From Oligoflexaceae bacterium (GTDB lineage Bacteria > Bdellovibrionota_B > Oligoflexia > Oligoflexales > Oligoflexaceae), in contig CANJJY010000054.1 of NCBI GenBank assembly GCA_947474445.1, positions 1 through 15,244 on the forward strand: a stretch of 15,244 nucleotides of DNA, given 5' to 3'. Under the pieces are notes generated by a model that was given only the letters and a program-made list of their open reading frames with translations, did not search any database and had not been told where the DNA came from. Positions 7,422 to 13,817 of this stretch are shown in pieces. A program made the position numbers and the translations under genes. Positions within the stretch are counted from its first letter, which is position 1. Every line of letters starts with the position of its first letter.

Positions 7422-7853
7422 ATGAGCACGTCCCGATCGCATTCTAGTCTCAAATACGAAAGAATTTCTCCCTTACACATCTCGCGTATCACTTGGCTCT
7501 CTGACATCAGCGGTCGACGCGCATTTGGCCACCTTTACTGGCGCGAATACGAGGATGAGAAAGGTGAAGACCTTTTTATTCTGCTTGTGGTCGATGCCGA
7601 AGAAGGCGGCGAACGCAGTGCCCTCTTTTCCGCAGCCTCAGTATTTTCGGCGGTCGCCCTGCGCTTTCCTCCCGGCATTAAAATGATTCTCTACGTCGAG
7701 GCATCCGACGTCGCTGAAGGCTATATGGTCGCCTCGCAGGAAGTCGATGAAGACCTGATTCTCTGGCAGAGAACCAATATGATGAATGCTCGGCATCTGC
7801 GCACATATTTTCCACAAGGCTCTTCTCGTTCAAGCTGGCGACGCCCGCGCTGA
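7422..7853 (+). CDS. Hypothetical 143-residue soluble protein
   Basis: I do not recognise this protein. The ATG at 7422 is chosen because GGAGGAG (7408-7414) precedes it by 7 bases; an upstream start at 7392 lacks a site. There is no signal peptide or membrane segment, so it is probably cytoplasmic. The N-terminus and C-terminus are Ser/Arg-rich and the middle is acidic (REYEDEKGEDLFILLVVDAEEGGE), followed by a hydrophobic beta/alpha pattern (ALFSAASVFSAVALRFP, KMILYVEAS). The composition looks like that of a small mixed alpha/beta domain. Good ribosome site and codon use like its neighbours argue for a real gene. It is divergent from the peroxidase and upstream of fadL, with 231 bases between it and fadL. 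Confidence 0.7.
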   Translation: MSTSRSHSSLKYERISPLHISRITWLSDISGRRAFGHLYWREYEDEKGEDLFILLVVDAEEGGERSALFSAASVFSAVALRFPPGIKMILYVEASDVAEGYMVASQEVDEDLILWQRTNMMNARHLRTYFPQGSSRSSWRRPR

Positions 7854-7875
7854 AAGCGAGGGGAGGCCTTCGACC

Positions 7876-7892
7876 CGCACGAGTTTCGTGCG
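7876..7892. other. Perfect 7-bp hairpin with GTT loop after the 143-residue gene
   Basis: CGCACGA at 7876-7882 pairs perfectly with TCGTGCG at 7886-7892 around a 3-base loop. No T-tract follows on either strand, so it is not a canonical intrinsic terminator. It may stabilise the 3' end of the preceding transcript or be a Rho-dependent or protein-binding site. Confidence 0.4.
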
Positions 7893-7943
7893 CCTAAACA
7901 CCTTTCGATGGCGCTAAAAAATCCTGGGATAAAATCGGCACTA

Positions 7944-7969
7944 TGCTACGATCTCAATTAACTATTGAG
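7944..7969 (+). promoter_or_regulatory. Candidate fadL promoter with overlapping palindromic operator
   Basis: An extended -10-like element TGCTACGAT lies at 7944-7952, without a good -35. Directly after it is the inverted repeat CTCAAT-TAACT-ATTGAG (7953-7969), two perfect 6-base arms around 5 bases, covering the expected transcription start. That position is typical of a repressor operator, and the size suits a dimeric TetR- or GntR-type regulator. The regulator is not encoded here. The rest of the 231-base spacer up to fadL shows nothing further except the ribosome site AGGGAG. Confidence 0.4.
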
Positions 7970-8084
7970 TCTGTGAAGCTGCGCGCTAGGAAGTAGCTCC
8001 GTCTGAGATCCGTACTTTATGCGAACTTTCACCCTCTGGGTCAAGGGTGCTCATTGTTCGACTACTTATAGATAGGGAGCCTGC

Positions 8085-9479
8085 ATGAAATTGAAGCCTT
8101 CACCTCATAGACTTACTCTCGGTGTGTTAGCCGGCCTCACAGGTTTTGGTCTCGGCGGCCAGGCTTCGGCAGCTGGTTTTGCTCTGCGCAATCAAAGCAC
8201 GAGCGGTCTCGGAACGGGATTAGCCTCCGATACCGTCAATAGCTATGATGCCTCCGGAATTTTTGCTAACCCGGCGGTCATGAGTAGCATGAAGGGCCAG
8301 AATTTTAGTCTGGGATTCGATTTTATCGATGCCAACATCAAGGTGAGCGATGCAACGCGCAGCAATACTAATCCTCTCACGGGTGAGCGCACCCCTAATC
8401 CCGTGAACCAAGGCAGGACCACGGTCGATACCGTCTCGGATCCTGTGATGGTGCCCGCCGTGTTTGGTGTCCACCAGATCAATGATACGATCCACGTCGG
8501 CTGGGGTGTGACTGTCCCTTGGGCAACCAACACAAAATACGATGAAGATTGGACCGGCCGCTACTACAGCACGAAAACTGAATTGGTAGTCAGGGAAATC
8601 ACCTTGGCCGGCTCTTATCATGTCAGCGAGATGCTGGACCTCGGTCTCAGCGTCATCTATCAAATGGCCGAGGGAAAGTTGAATTCTGCGGTCGATCTCG
8701 GACTGAATGCAGCGACTATCAATCCCGTGTATCTGCCAAATGTCGGCAAAGCTGATGCACTGTCCAAGTTCAGCGCGGATAGCACCGGCGTGGGCTTTCA
8801 ATTGGGTGCAATCGCGCGACCGACTCCTGAACTCAAAGTTGGTTTGAGCCTCCGCACGGCCGTCAAACACGCCGCCAAGGGCGATCTCAAGTTTACCCCG
8901 ACCAATGGTTCGGCGGCTGCCTTCCTCACCGCCGCGCAGGGGAATGCAGCGACCGCCGCGCGGGTCAGCGATGCGAGCGATGCCAAGCTTGATCTCACGA
9001 TCCCCGCTGTCTATGCACTCGGTGCCGCTTATACCATGGACGCCTTCACCTACTATGCTAATGCGACTTTAACCGCTTGGAAAACTTTCGATGCCTTCAC
9101 GATCAAATACAATGAGGTTCAATCGACCACCAAACTCGATTGGAAAAACTCGCTCTATCTAGCGCTCGGGGCTGATTATCGCCTCGATCCTAAGCTGACG
9201 CTGCGCTGGGGACTTTCGCGCGACCAAGGCGTCACCACCGACGCGACGCGCACGCCGCGCACGCCAGACAACGATCGGACGGGCCTGACCATAGGGGCGG
9301 GATACCAAGTGACGACCAGCGTCAAGGTCAACGCCGCGTATCAAAGATTGATTTTGAAAGATACCAAGGTTGATCTCTCAGATACGGATTATCCCGATGC
9401 CGCAGGCCGCGGGAACTTGACCGCCTCATACGATATCAAACCGCAGCTGTTCATGGCTTCGCTCGATGTCTCGCTCTAA
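8085..9479 (+). CDS. fadL: FadL/OmpP1/TodX-family outer-membrane hydrophobic-compound transporter
   Basis: This 464-residue protein is a 14-stranded barrel family member that lets long-chain fatty acids or aromatic hydrocarbons cross the outer membrane by lateral diffusion. The signal peptide ends near residue 29 (GQASA before AGFALRNQS). The mature N-terminus, AGFALRNQSTSGLGTGLASD followed by YDASGIFANPAVMS, is the FadL hatch signature. VGWGVTVPWATNTKYDEDWTGRYYS, VGFQLGAIARPTPELKVGLSLR and YALGAAYTMDAFTYYANATLTAWKTFDAFTIKY match later barrel repeats of the family. The start is supported by AGGGAG about 5-6 bases upstream. It precedes the c-haem lipoprotein gene on the same strand, 148 bases away. 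The family is firm; fatty acid versus aromatic substrate cannot be told from sequence. Confidence 0.93.
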   Translation: MKLKPSPHRLTLGVLAGLTGFGLGGQASAAGFALRNQSTSGLGTGLASDTVNSYDASGIFANPAVMSSMKGQNFSLGFDFIDANIKVSDATRSNTNPLTGERTPNPVNQGRTTVDTVSDPVMVPAVFGVHQINDTIHVGWGVTVPWATNTKYDEDWTGRYYSTKTELVVREITLAGSYHVSEMLDLGLSVIYQMAEGKLNSAVDLGLNAATINPVYLPNVGKADALSKFSADSTGVGFQLGAIARPTPELKVGLSLRTAVKHAAKGDLKFTPTNGSAAAFLTAAQGNAATAARVSDASDAKLDLTIPAVYALGAAYTMDAFTYYANATLTAWKTFDAFTIKYNEVQSTTKLDWKNSLYLALGADYRLDPKLTLRWGLSRDQGVTTDATRTPRTPDNDRTGLTIGAGYQVTTSVKVNAAYQRLILKDTKVDLSDTDYPDAAGRGNLTASYDIKPQLFMASLDVSL

Positions 9480-9492
9480 AGTCTGAGCTTGT

Positions 9493-9525
9493 AAAAAAAG
9501 GCCCGATTTCCGCAGGAACTGGGGC
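9493..9525 (-). terminator. Leftward-facing imperfect hairpin with T7 tract
   Basis: Read on the minus strand, GCCC...GGGC (9525-9522 with 9504-9501) and TTCC-TGC-GGAA (9518-9508) form a stem with two mismatches, followed by C and seven T (9499-9493). The orientation faces the end of fadL, so it does not serve either flanking plus-strand gene as a canonical terminator. It could stop antisense transcription into fadL, or act weakly in both directions. Confidence 0.35.
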
Positions 9526-9528
9526 TCT

Positions 9529-9541
9529 CGTCAGTTTGACG
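9529..9541. other. Perfect 5-bp hairpin with GTT loop between fadL and the lipoprotein gene
   Basis: CGTCA (9529-9533) and TGACG (9537-9541) flank the loop GTT. On the minus strand it directly precedes the leftward terminator-like element, so a short structured antisense transcript could span both. No T-tract follows on the plus strand. Confidence 0.35.
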
Positions 9542-9561
9542 GCGAAAAGTCAGGTGAGCCA

Positions 9562-9570
9562 TGGCATAAT
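9562..9570 (+). promoter_or_regulatory. Candidate extended -10 promoter of the lipoprotein gene
   Basis: TGGCATAAT fits an extended -10 element (TGn followed by a hexamer matching TATAAT at five of six positions). No -35 match is found at normal spacing. It would give a leader of about 50 bases before the ATG at 9628. Confidence 0.35.
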
Positions 9571-9627
9571 TCCCTTCATCCGAGAAAGAGTTCATTTCAA
9601 TAGTCCGCCATGATGAGGAGAATCGCG

Positions 9628-10824
9628 ATGAGGTTCTTGGGCTCGCTTTGTGTATTAATCGCGATGACAGCAAGCGCCTGCAAAAGCACGGACGGCGGCT
9701 CCCGCCCCGCGGACACGCAAGTGACGACTCCGGCCGCGCTCGGGATGAACGATGTCTCTATCTTCTTTCCTCTGCACCTTGTCCCCGGTCTCGCCGCTCG
9801 CATGCCGCATCTCAGCGATCGCCCCGAGTCTCCCGTCGACGATGATGGCCAAGCTTTTGTTCCGAGTTTTCTCCAAAGCCGCGTCCAAGGCGGTCTGATC
9901 CGCGATGTGGGCGCCATGCAGATGACCGCCCTGCGCTTTGATCCCTGCGCCAACGTTCTCGATGCCTTTGATCATCCAGAAAAATGCGTCGCTCAGATCC
10001 GCATCGTCTGGCAGAGCTTTACGGTGCGAGGAGAAGCTTTTCTCAGTACGGCCGATACCGGACTGCATGCCGTCTATCAAGTGGATCAGATCGCGATGCA
10101 ACAGATCATCGAAACGATGCGGACTCTCAAAAGTCGAGGGTCGATCGACACGTCCGCCTCGCCGCTCCAACCGCATCCCCTCATCGCCGCTGAAGGTTTG
10201 CAAAGCCCCTACCTCGCTGGCGTGCTCGGTCTCGTGCATCGCTACGTCCGAGGATCAAAGCTAACGAACCTAGCTTTCTTGCGGCGCATCGACGAACGCT
10301 TTCCCACCTGGGAGATGAGTCAGCTAGCGGTTCAGGGAGAGGTGGCGACCTATCAGAATATTCCGACCACGGTCACGGCAGCTAGTATCCAGCGGTTTCG
10401 GGCTGAAACGCCGATCCTCGACGTTGATCCCAAAGGAACGACGCCCTTCAAACTCACCGTCCCTTTCGTGCCGCCTGGCCGTTCTTCGACGGCGAGCGAA
10501 GAAGAACGTTTGGTTCAGCCCCTGATCAGCACGCTAGCGATCGATAATCCGCAGCTGCACAATCCACTCAATCTCGACTGCGGCAGCTGTCACCGCACCG
10601 CCCCCCTCTTAGCCGCGCGGCTCGAGGCTCAGGCGGCGGGACGGCTCATCGATGATCCGCACACCTATCGAGCGGAAGGGAGAAATCTCACCGCGCGCGT
10701 TCCTAAGGATCCTTTTTCGCTGCACATGTTCAGCTACTTCGAGCAATTTCCCGTCATCACCCAGCGCACAGTCAACGAAACGGCCGAGGTACTGCGCTTT
10801 ATAGAGGCCCATCCTGGCAAGTAA
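9628..10824 (+). CDS. Probable lipoprotein with a single c-type haem motif (CxxCH)
   Basis: A 398-residue protein started at ATG 9628 because GAGGAG (9615-9620) lies 7 bases upstream; in-frame ATGs at 9610 and 9613 have no good site. The N-terminus has a short hydrophobic signal and a lipobox-like TASAC, so Cys18 is the likely lipid-modified residue, although Ala at -3 is less usual. Most of the body (about 35-310) is unrecognised. Near the end is LDCGSCHRTAPL with CxxCH at residues 318-322, the covalent haem-binding motif of cytochromes c, and a final helix-like NETAEVLRFIEAHPGK. A methionine in FSLHMFSYF could be the sixth haem ligand; this is a guess. Probably an envelope electron carrier or haem-dependent enzyme. 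It follows fadL on the same strand. A single motif in a large protein could also be a chance match or a metal site. Confidence 0.8.
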   Translation: MRFLGSLCVLIAMTASACKSTDGGSRPADTQVTTPAALGMNDVSIFFPLHLVPGLAARMPHLSDRPESPVDDDGQAFVPSFLQSRVQGGLIRDVGAMQMTALRFDPCANVLDAFDHPEKCVAQIRIVWQSFTVRGEAFLSTADTGLHAVYQVDQIAMQQIIETMRTLKSRGSIDTSASPLQPHPLIAAEGLQSPYLAGVLGLVHRYVRGSKLTNLAFLRRIDERFPTWEMSQLAVQGEVATYQNIPTTVTAASIQRFRAETPILDVDPKGTTPFKLTVPFVPPGRSSTASEEERLVQPLISTLAIDNPQLHNPLNLDCGSCHRTAPLLAARLEAQAAGRLIDDPHTYRAEGRNLTARVPKDPFSLHMFSYFEQFPVITQRTVNETAEVLRFIEAHPGK

Positions 10825-10995
10825 TCTCAAACCATCACAGCCTATTCCTATCAACGAAAATCAGAAGCAAAGGCGCAAGACGCTCTCTATGACCTTGGCC
10901 TTGCGCTCACCCTTGCCTTACCCATTGCCGTGATCGTGATCCTCGCCGCGCAGACCTTGACCTTCCTACCTCCCCCATCTTCCCCTACCCCACCC
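10825..10995. other. Convergent intergenic region with inverted repeat, no confident gene
   Basis: Between the lipoprotein gene and the convergent esterase gene there is no confident coding sequence. GCGCAAG (10873-10879) and CTTGCGC (10900-10906) form a perfect 7-base inverted repeat with a 20-base loop and no T-tract. The right part holds the G-quadruplex motif described separately. Confidence 0.45.
10972..10995 (-). other. G-quadruplex motif directly after the esterase stop codon
   Basis: On the minus strand the stop TAA (10998-10996) is followed at once by GGG-T-GGGG-TA-GGGG-AAGAT-GGGGG, four G-runs with loops of 1, 2 and 5 bases. It satisfies the standard G3+N1-7 rule and would be in the mRNA of the operon, where it could form an RNA quadruplex at the 3' end. 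There is no T-rich hairpin terminator after this gene. Confidence 0.65.
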
Positions 10996-11811
10996 TTAAA
11001 AAGAATGCGCAAAAAACAGCAAACTATCAGCAATATGCCTTTGCCAATAACTCCATTCATGCCCCCCCTCGAACTCAAAGTAGCTGTGCTCGACTCCGCT
11101 CAACTCCAAATCTTCATGCAGAATGCGATTGGCGAGCAAAAGACTATCGCCCTTTCCACAATCAAATCGCAGCCGCGGCAGTGGACCTCGGGCCTCGGCC
11201 CAAGTTTTTGCAATGGCGTGATCATGCGCGAAAGGGTAGGCAGTAGGATAGGCGTCGGTGAAAAGACTGAGTTGACTGAGCTGGGTCAATGAGGAATGCG
11301 CGGAGACGGCCGCTACGCGCTGGGGATAGAGCCCTCCGAGATGCATCGCTCCAAATCCGCCCATCGACAATCCACTCAAGAAAACCGGAGCGCGAGGATC
11401 GATCAGATCCGTCGCAGCAGCGATCGCGCGCGGGACATCGTCCATGATCCAGCTGCCGTAATCGGCGTCAGGATGCGCAACGTAAGCGCTTCCCTCTTGA
11501 AAAAGACCATCGGAAGGCATGGCCAGCAGCATCGGGGGAATGGTCCCCGCATCGATGAGCCTTTGCTGCGTTTCGTGGACACCCGCCTTGCTTGTCCACA
11601 CCCAATGACTGCCGTAGACGCCATGCAAGAGGATCACAAGCGGCAGCCGCCCGGCGTCGTTCCCCGTATAGCCACGTGGCACGTGAAGGGTCACATCTCC
11701 CCGCCTCCCCAAGGCCGCGCTGCGTATCGTCAGCTGACGCAAACCATCGCGTTCCCACCGAGGATCAGAAATTTCCCACCTTTCACGAAAAGACGATGAC
11801 TCCTTTTCCAT
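10996..11811 (-). CDS. Esterase D / S-formylglutathione hydrolase-like alpha/beta hydrolase
   Basis: A 271-residue serine hydrolase of the putative esterase family (Pfam Esterase, PF00756), which includes S-formylglutathione hydrolases, feruloyl esterases and acyl esterases. Visible: LVILLHGVYGSHWVW (oxyanion region), nucleophile S149 in GLSMGGFGAM, D222 in FDCGKGDSLLLANR as likely acid, and H251 in EGGHEWSYWQRH, the GGHxWxYW signature of the family. There is no signal peptide, so it is cytoplasmic. I chose ATG 11811 (a purine-rich GAGGGGAG precedes it); the frame runs open further into the dehydrogenase gene, but those codons lie in that gene. The start overlaps the end of the dehydrogenase gene by 29 bases, so the two are co-transcribed and probably coupled. 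Pairing with a zinc alcohol dehydrogenase suggests aldehyde-thioester chemistry, but the true substrate is open. Confidence 0.9.
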   Translation of the reverse strand: MEKESSSFRERWEISDPRWERDGLRQLTIRSAALGRRGDVTLHVPRGYTGNDAGRLPLVILLHGVYGSHWVWTSKAGVHETQQRLIDAGTIPPMLLAMPSDGLFQEGSAYVAHPDADYGSWIMDDVPRAIAAATDLIDPRAPVFLSGLSMGGFGAMHLGGLYPQRVAAVSAHSSLTQLSQLSLFTDAYPTAYPFAHDHAIAKTWAEARGPLPRLRFDCGKGDSLLLANRILHEDLELSGVEHSYFEFEGGHEWSYWQRHIADSLLFFAHSF

Positions 11812-12892
11812 GATCTCCCCTCTGCATATCTTCAAAGGCCGCCGCCAACTGACCCAAGGCATACGGTCGAGCGAGCGTCGGCTCGAGTCGCAAATCGCCA
11901 CTCTCACAAAGATCCATGAGTTGAGGCAAATCTATCTGCGGTCGACACTGTCCATACAAAGGATTGATATAAATCTTATCCCATTCGAAGAGCCGCATAT
12001 CGACTGTAATCTCTTGCTCGATCCCGCTGACCGCCACCGCACAGCCGCCGTTTCGTATCATCGCCAAGGGCGCCGCACCAAGCGCGGGGACGGCCGTACA
12101 TTCAAAGGCGTAGTCCGTGCCACGGCCCCCACTCAGAGCCTTGACCTGGCTGGCCATCAGAGAGAGACCGGCATCATCGCGCCTGGCGAGGAGCGTGTGC
12201 GTGGCGCCCAATTCTGCGGCCAATGCGAGGCGCTGCGGATGCAGATCGACCGCAATGATTTGCCGCGCGCCAGCAATCCGGCAAGCCTGCACCACACTGA
12301 GACCGACGCCGCCAGTGCCGAGCACCGTGACCGAACTTCCCGGCACGAGCTTGGCTGCGTTGACGACCGATCCATAGCCGGTCATGACCCCGCAGCCGAG
12401 CACCGCGGCCCAAGGAAAGGGCAGCTCATGCGTGAGTTTCACGACCGCTTCCTCGCGCACGACGGTGATCTCCGACAGAGTTCCGAGATGAAAGGATCGC
12501 GCCAGCTCTTCGCCGCGGAGAGTCGTGCGATCGAGCGGCACATGCCCGGCATTCACCGCATTGCCTGCCATCACCGGCGAATTGATTTCGCAGAGACTCT
12601 GCGCGCCCCGCTCACATTGAAAACAAGTTCCGCAGGGAATCGCCCAATTGAGCACGACTGCATCTCCGACTCTCACGCGCGAGACGCCAGGACCGACGGC
12701 GCGCACAACTCCCGCCCCTTCATGGCCAAGAACGATCTTTCTTCCCCACGACAGCGAATCCCAATCAGTATGGCAAACCCCTGCGGCCCGCATCGTCACC
12801 GCGACTTCACCCGCCTGGGGCTCGCCTACTTCGATGTCTTCTAGCGTAAAGTGGCCAAGGCCATCGGCGACGGCCGCGCGCGCTCGCGTCAT
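11783..12892 (-). CDS. Zinc-dependent medium-chain alcohol dehydrogenase (class III-like)
   Basis: A 369-residue NAD(P)-dependent oxidoreductase of the medium-chain family that oxidises an alcohol or hemithioacetal. Catalytic zinc ligands are C40 (GVCHTD), H57-E58 (GHE) and C167 (LGCGVMTGYG). Structural zinc ligands are C87, C90, C93 and C101 (PCGTCFQC then LC). The Rossmann motif GTGGVG is at 192-197, with D216 at the end of beta-2 (IIAVDLHPQR), favouring NAD over NADP. Overall length and layout resemble class III / S-(hydroxymethyl)glutathione, mycothiol-type and aryl-alcohol dehydrogenases; I cannot separate these by eye. The start follows the dioxygenase stop by one base (TGA-G-ATG) with AGGAG seven bases upstream. 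It is the middle gene of the oxygenase, dehydrogenase and esterase operon. A 344-codon plus-strand frame opposite is a shadow. Confidence 0.93.
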   Translation of the reverse strand: MTRARAAVADGLGHFTLEDIEVGEPQAGEVAVTMRAAGVCHTDWDSLSWGRKIVLGHEGAGVVRAVGPGVSRVRVGDAVVLNWAIPCGTCFQCERGAQSLCEINSPVMAGNAVNAGHVPLDRTTLRGEELARSFHLGTLSEITVVREEAVVKLTHELPFPWAAVLGCGVMTGYGSVVNAAKLVPGSSVTVLGTGGVGLSVVQACRIAGARQIIAVDLHPQRLALAAELGATHTLLARRDDAGLSLMASQVKALSGGRGTDYAFECTAVPALGAAPLAMIRNGGCAVAVSGIEQEITVDMRLFEWDKIYINPLYGQCRPQIDLPQLMDLCESGDLRLEPTLARPYALGQLAAAFEDMQRGDHGKGVIVFS

Positions 12893-12893
12893 C

Positions 12894-13751
12894 TCAATTC
12901 TCCTGACGATAGAGCAGGGGATTCAAACGCGTGCCAATGGGCTGGCCCACGGCCGCACCGGGCATCCACCAATCCCAATCATCTTTCTGATTGCGATTGC
13001 AGGGCTCGGTGAGACGCGCACCGTCTTCCAAATAGATCATTGTCATCACCGCGCGCGCCTTGTCGCTGACATTAGGACCGGCATTGTGAAAGGTCCAGCC
13101 CCAGTGAAAACTCACTTCTCCGAGTTCGAATGCGCCCACCTTGTAGGGGAAGCGCTGGATTTCCAATGCCTCCTGCAGAGCCCGTTCGCTCTCATCGCTG
13201 ATCTCGAGATCGCGACCGTAGACAAAATGATGACTTCCCGCACTGAAGCCCAAGGCTCCCATATCGAGCGTCGTCGCCTGCAAGGGAATCCACGCCGTAC
13301 ACATCGTATCGCGATCGACAGGCCAATAATATTTATCAGCGTGCCAGGGCGTGAGGCCGCCGCCGGGTTCTTTGTACAGGGCCTGATCATGATACATCCG
13401 CACACCTTTGACCTGCATCAACTCCGCGGCGATCCGCGCCATTTTTGGACTAAAACTCAGCTTGCGGATGACTTCCTGATGCGTCCAAAGATTCATGAGC
13501 TGCAGAAAGGCTTTTTCATAGGTGGTGCGCTCGTCCATCGGCTTTTGACGCGCCGCGTTGCTGGTCACGACGCGCTCGACTTCCGCTCGAAAGAAGGCGA
13601 GCGTCGGGGGCGCGAGGACCTGCTTGAGTTTGATAAATCCCTGGTCTTGAAAGAGGCCGATCTGATCGGCCGAAAGAGAATAATGCCCGATCAAATCTTC
13701 GCGGATGAGGGCTGGCAGGTCCGAAAAGAGAGGGGTATCGACTGACGACAT
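12894..13751 (-). CDS. Phytanoyl-CoA dioxygenase (PhyH)-family Fe(II)/2-oxoglutarate oxygenase
   Basis: A 285-residue non-haem iron oxygenase. The facial triad is visible as H137 and D139 in TPWHADKYYW and H222 in FHNAGPN, with R233 (KARAVMTMIYLED) as the 2-oxoglutarate carboxylate ligand; these are the standard PhyH positions. Family members hydroxylate a C-H bond, or cleave or demethylate after hydroxylation, with CO2 and succinate as co-products; substrates range from phytanoyl-CoA to ectoine and natural products. There is no signal peptide. The start is ATG 13751 with AAGGAA about 5-7 bases upstream. It is the first gene of the operon, one base ahead of the dehydrogenase. The 66-base gap to ytfQ is mostly the ytfQ terminator, so the operon promoter is either in the ytfQ 3' end or expression depends on read-through. 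Substrate unknown. Confidence 0.9.
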   Translation of the reverse strand: MSSVDTPLFSDLPALIREDLIGHYSLSADQIGLFQDQGFIKLKQVLAPPTLAFFRAEVERVVTSNAARQKPMDERTTYEKAFLQLMNLWTHQEVIRKLSFSPKMARIAAELMQVKGVRMYHDQALYKEPGGGLTPWHADKYYWPVDRDTMCTAWIPLQATTLDMGALGFSAGSHHFVYGRDLEISDESERALQEALEIQRFPYKVGAFELGEVSFHWGWTFHNAGPNVSDKARAVMTMIYLEDGARLTEPCNRNQKDDWDWWMPGAAVGQPIGTRLNPLLYRQEN

Positions 13752-13768
13752 CGTCTTTCCTTTTCTGT

Positions 13769-13805
13769 AAAAAAAGCGCTGGTTCCCAGCGGAGGAAAAC
13801 CAGCG
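13769..13805 (-). terminator. Strong Rho-independent terminator of ytfQ
   Basis: On the minus strand CGCTGGTT (13805-13798) pairs perfectly with AACCAGCG (13784-13777) around a 13-base loop, followed by C and seven T (13775-13769). It starts 12 bases after the ytfQ stop codon. The loop contains a second CGCTGG that could pair with the same 3' arm instead. Confidence 0.85.
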
Positions 13806-13817
13806 GCGCGATTCAAA

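Noticed and set aside
7190..7507. 105-codon minus-strand open frame in the divergent spacer
   Set aside because: No ribosome site, overlaps the start of the 143-residue gene on the other strand, and its product looks random.
8220..8870. 216-codon minus-strand open frame
   Set aside because: Antisense to fadL, which carries clear family signatures.
11810..12844. 344-codon plus-strand open frame
   Set aside because: It is fully antisense to the zinc alcohol dehydrogenase, whose zinc ligands and Rossmann motif are all intact; the product has no recognisable pattern.
12648..13745. 365-codon plus-strand open frame
   Set aside because: It is antisense to the PhyH-family gene with an intact iron-binding triad; a shadow of GC-rich codon use.
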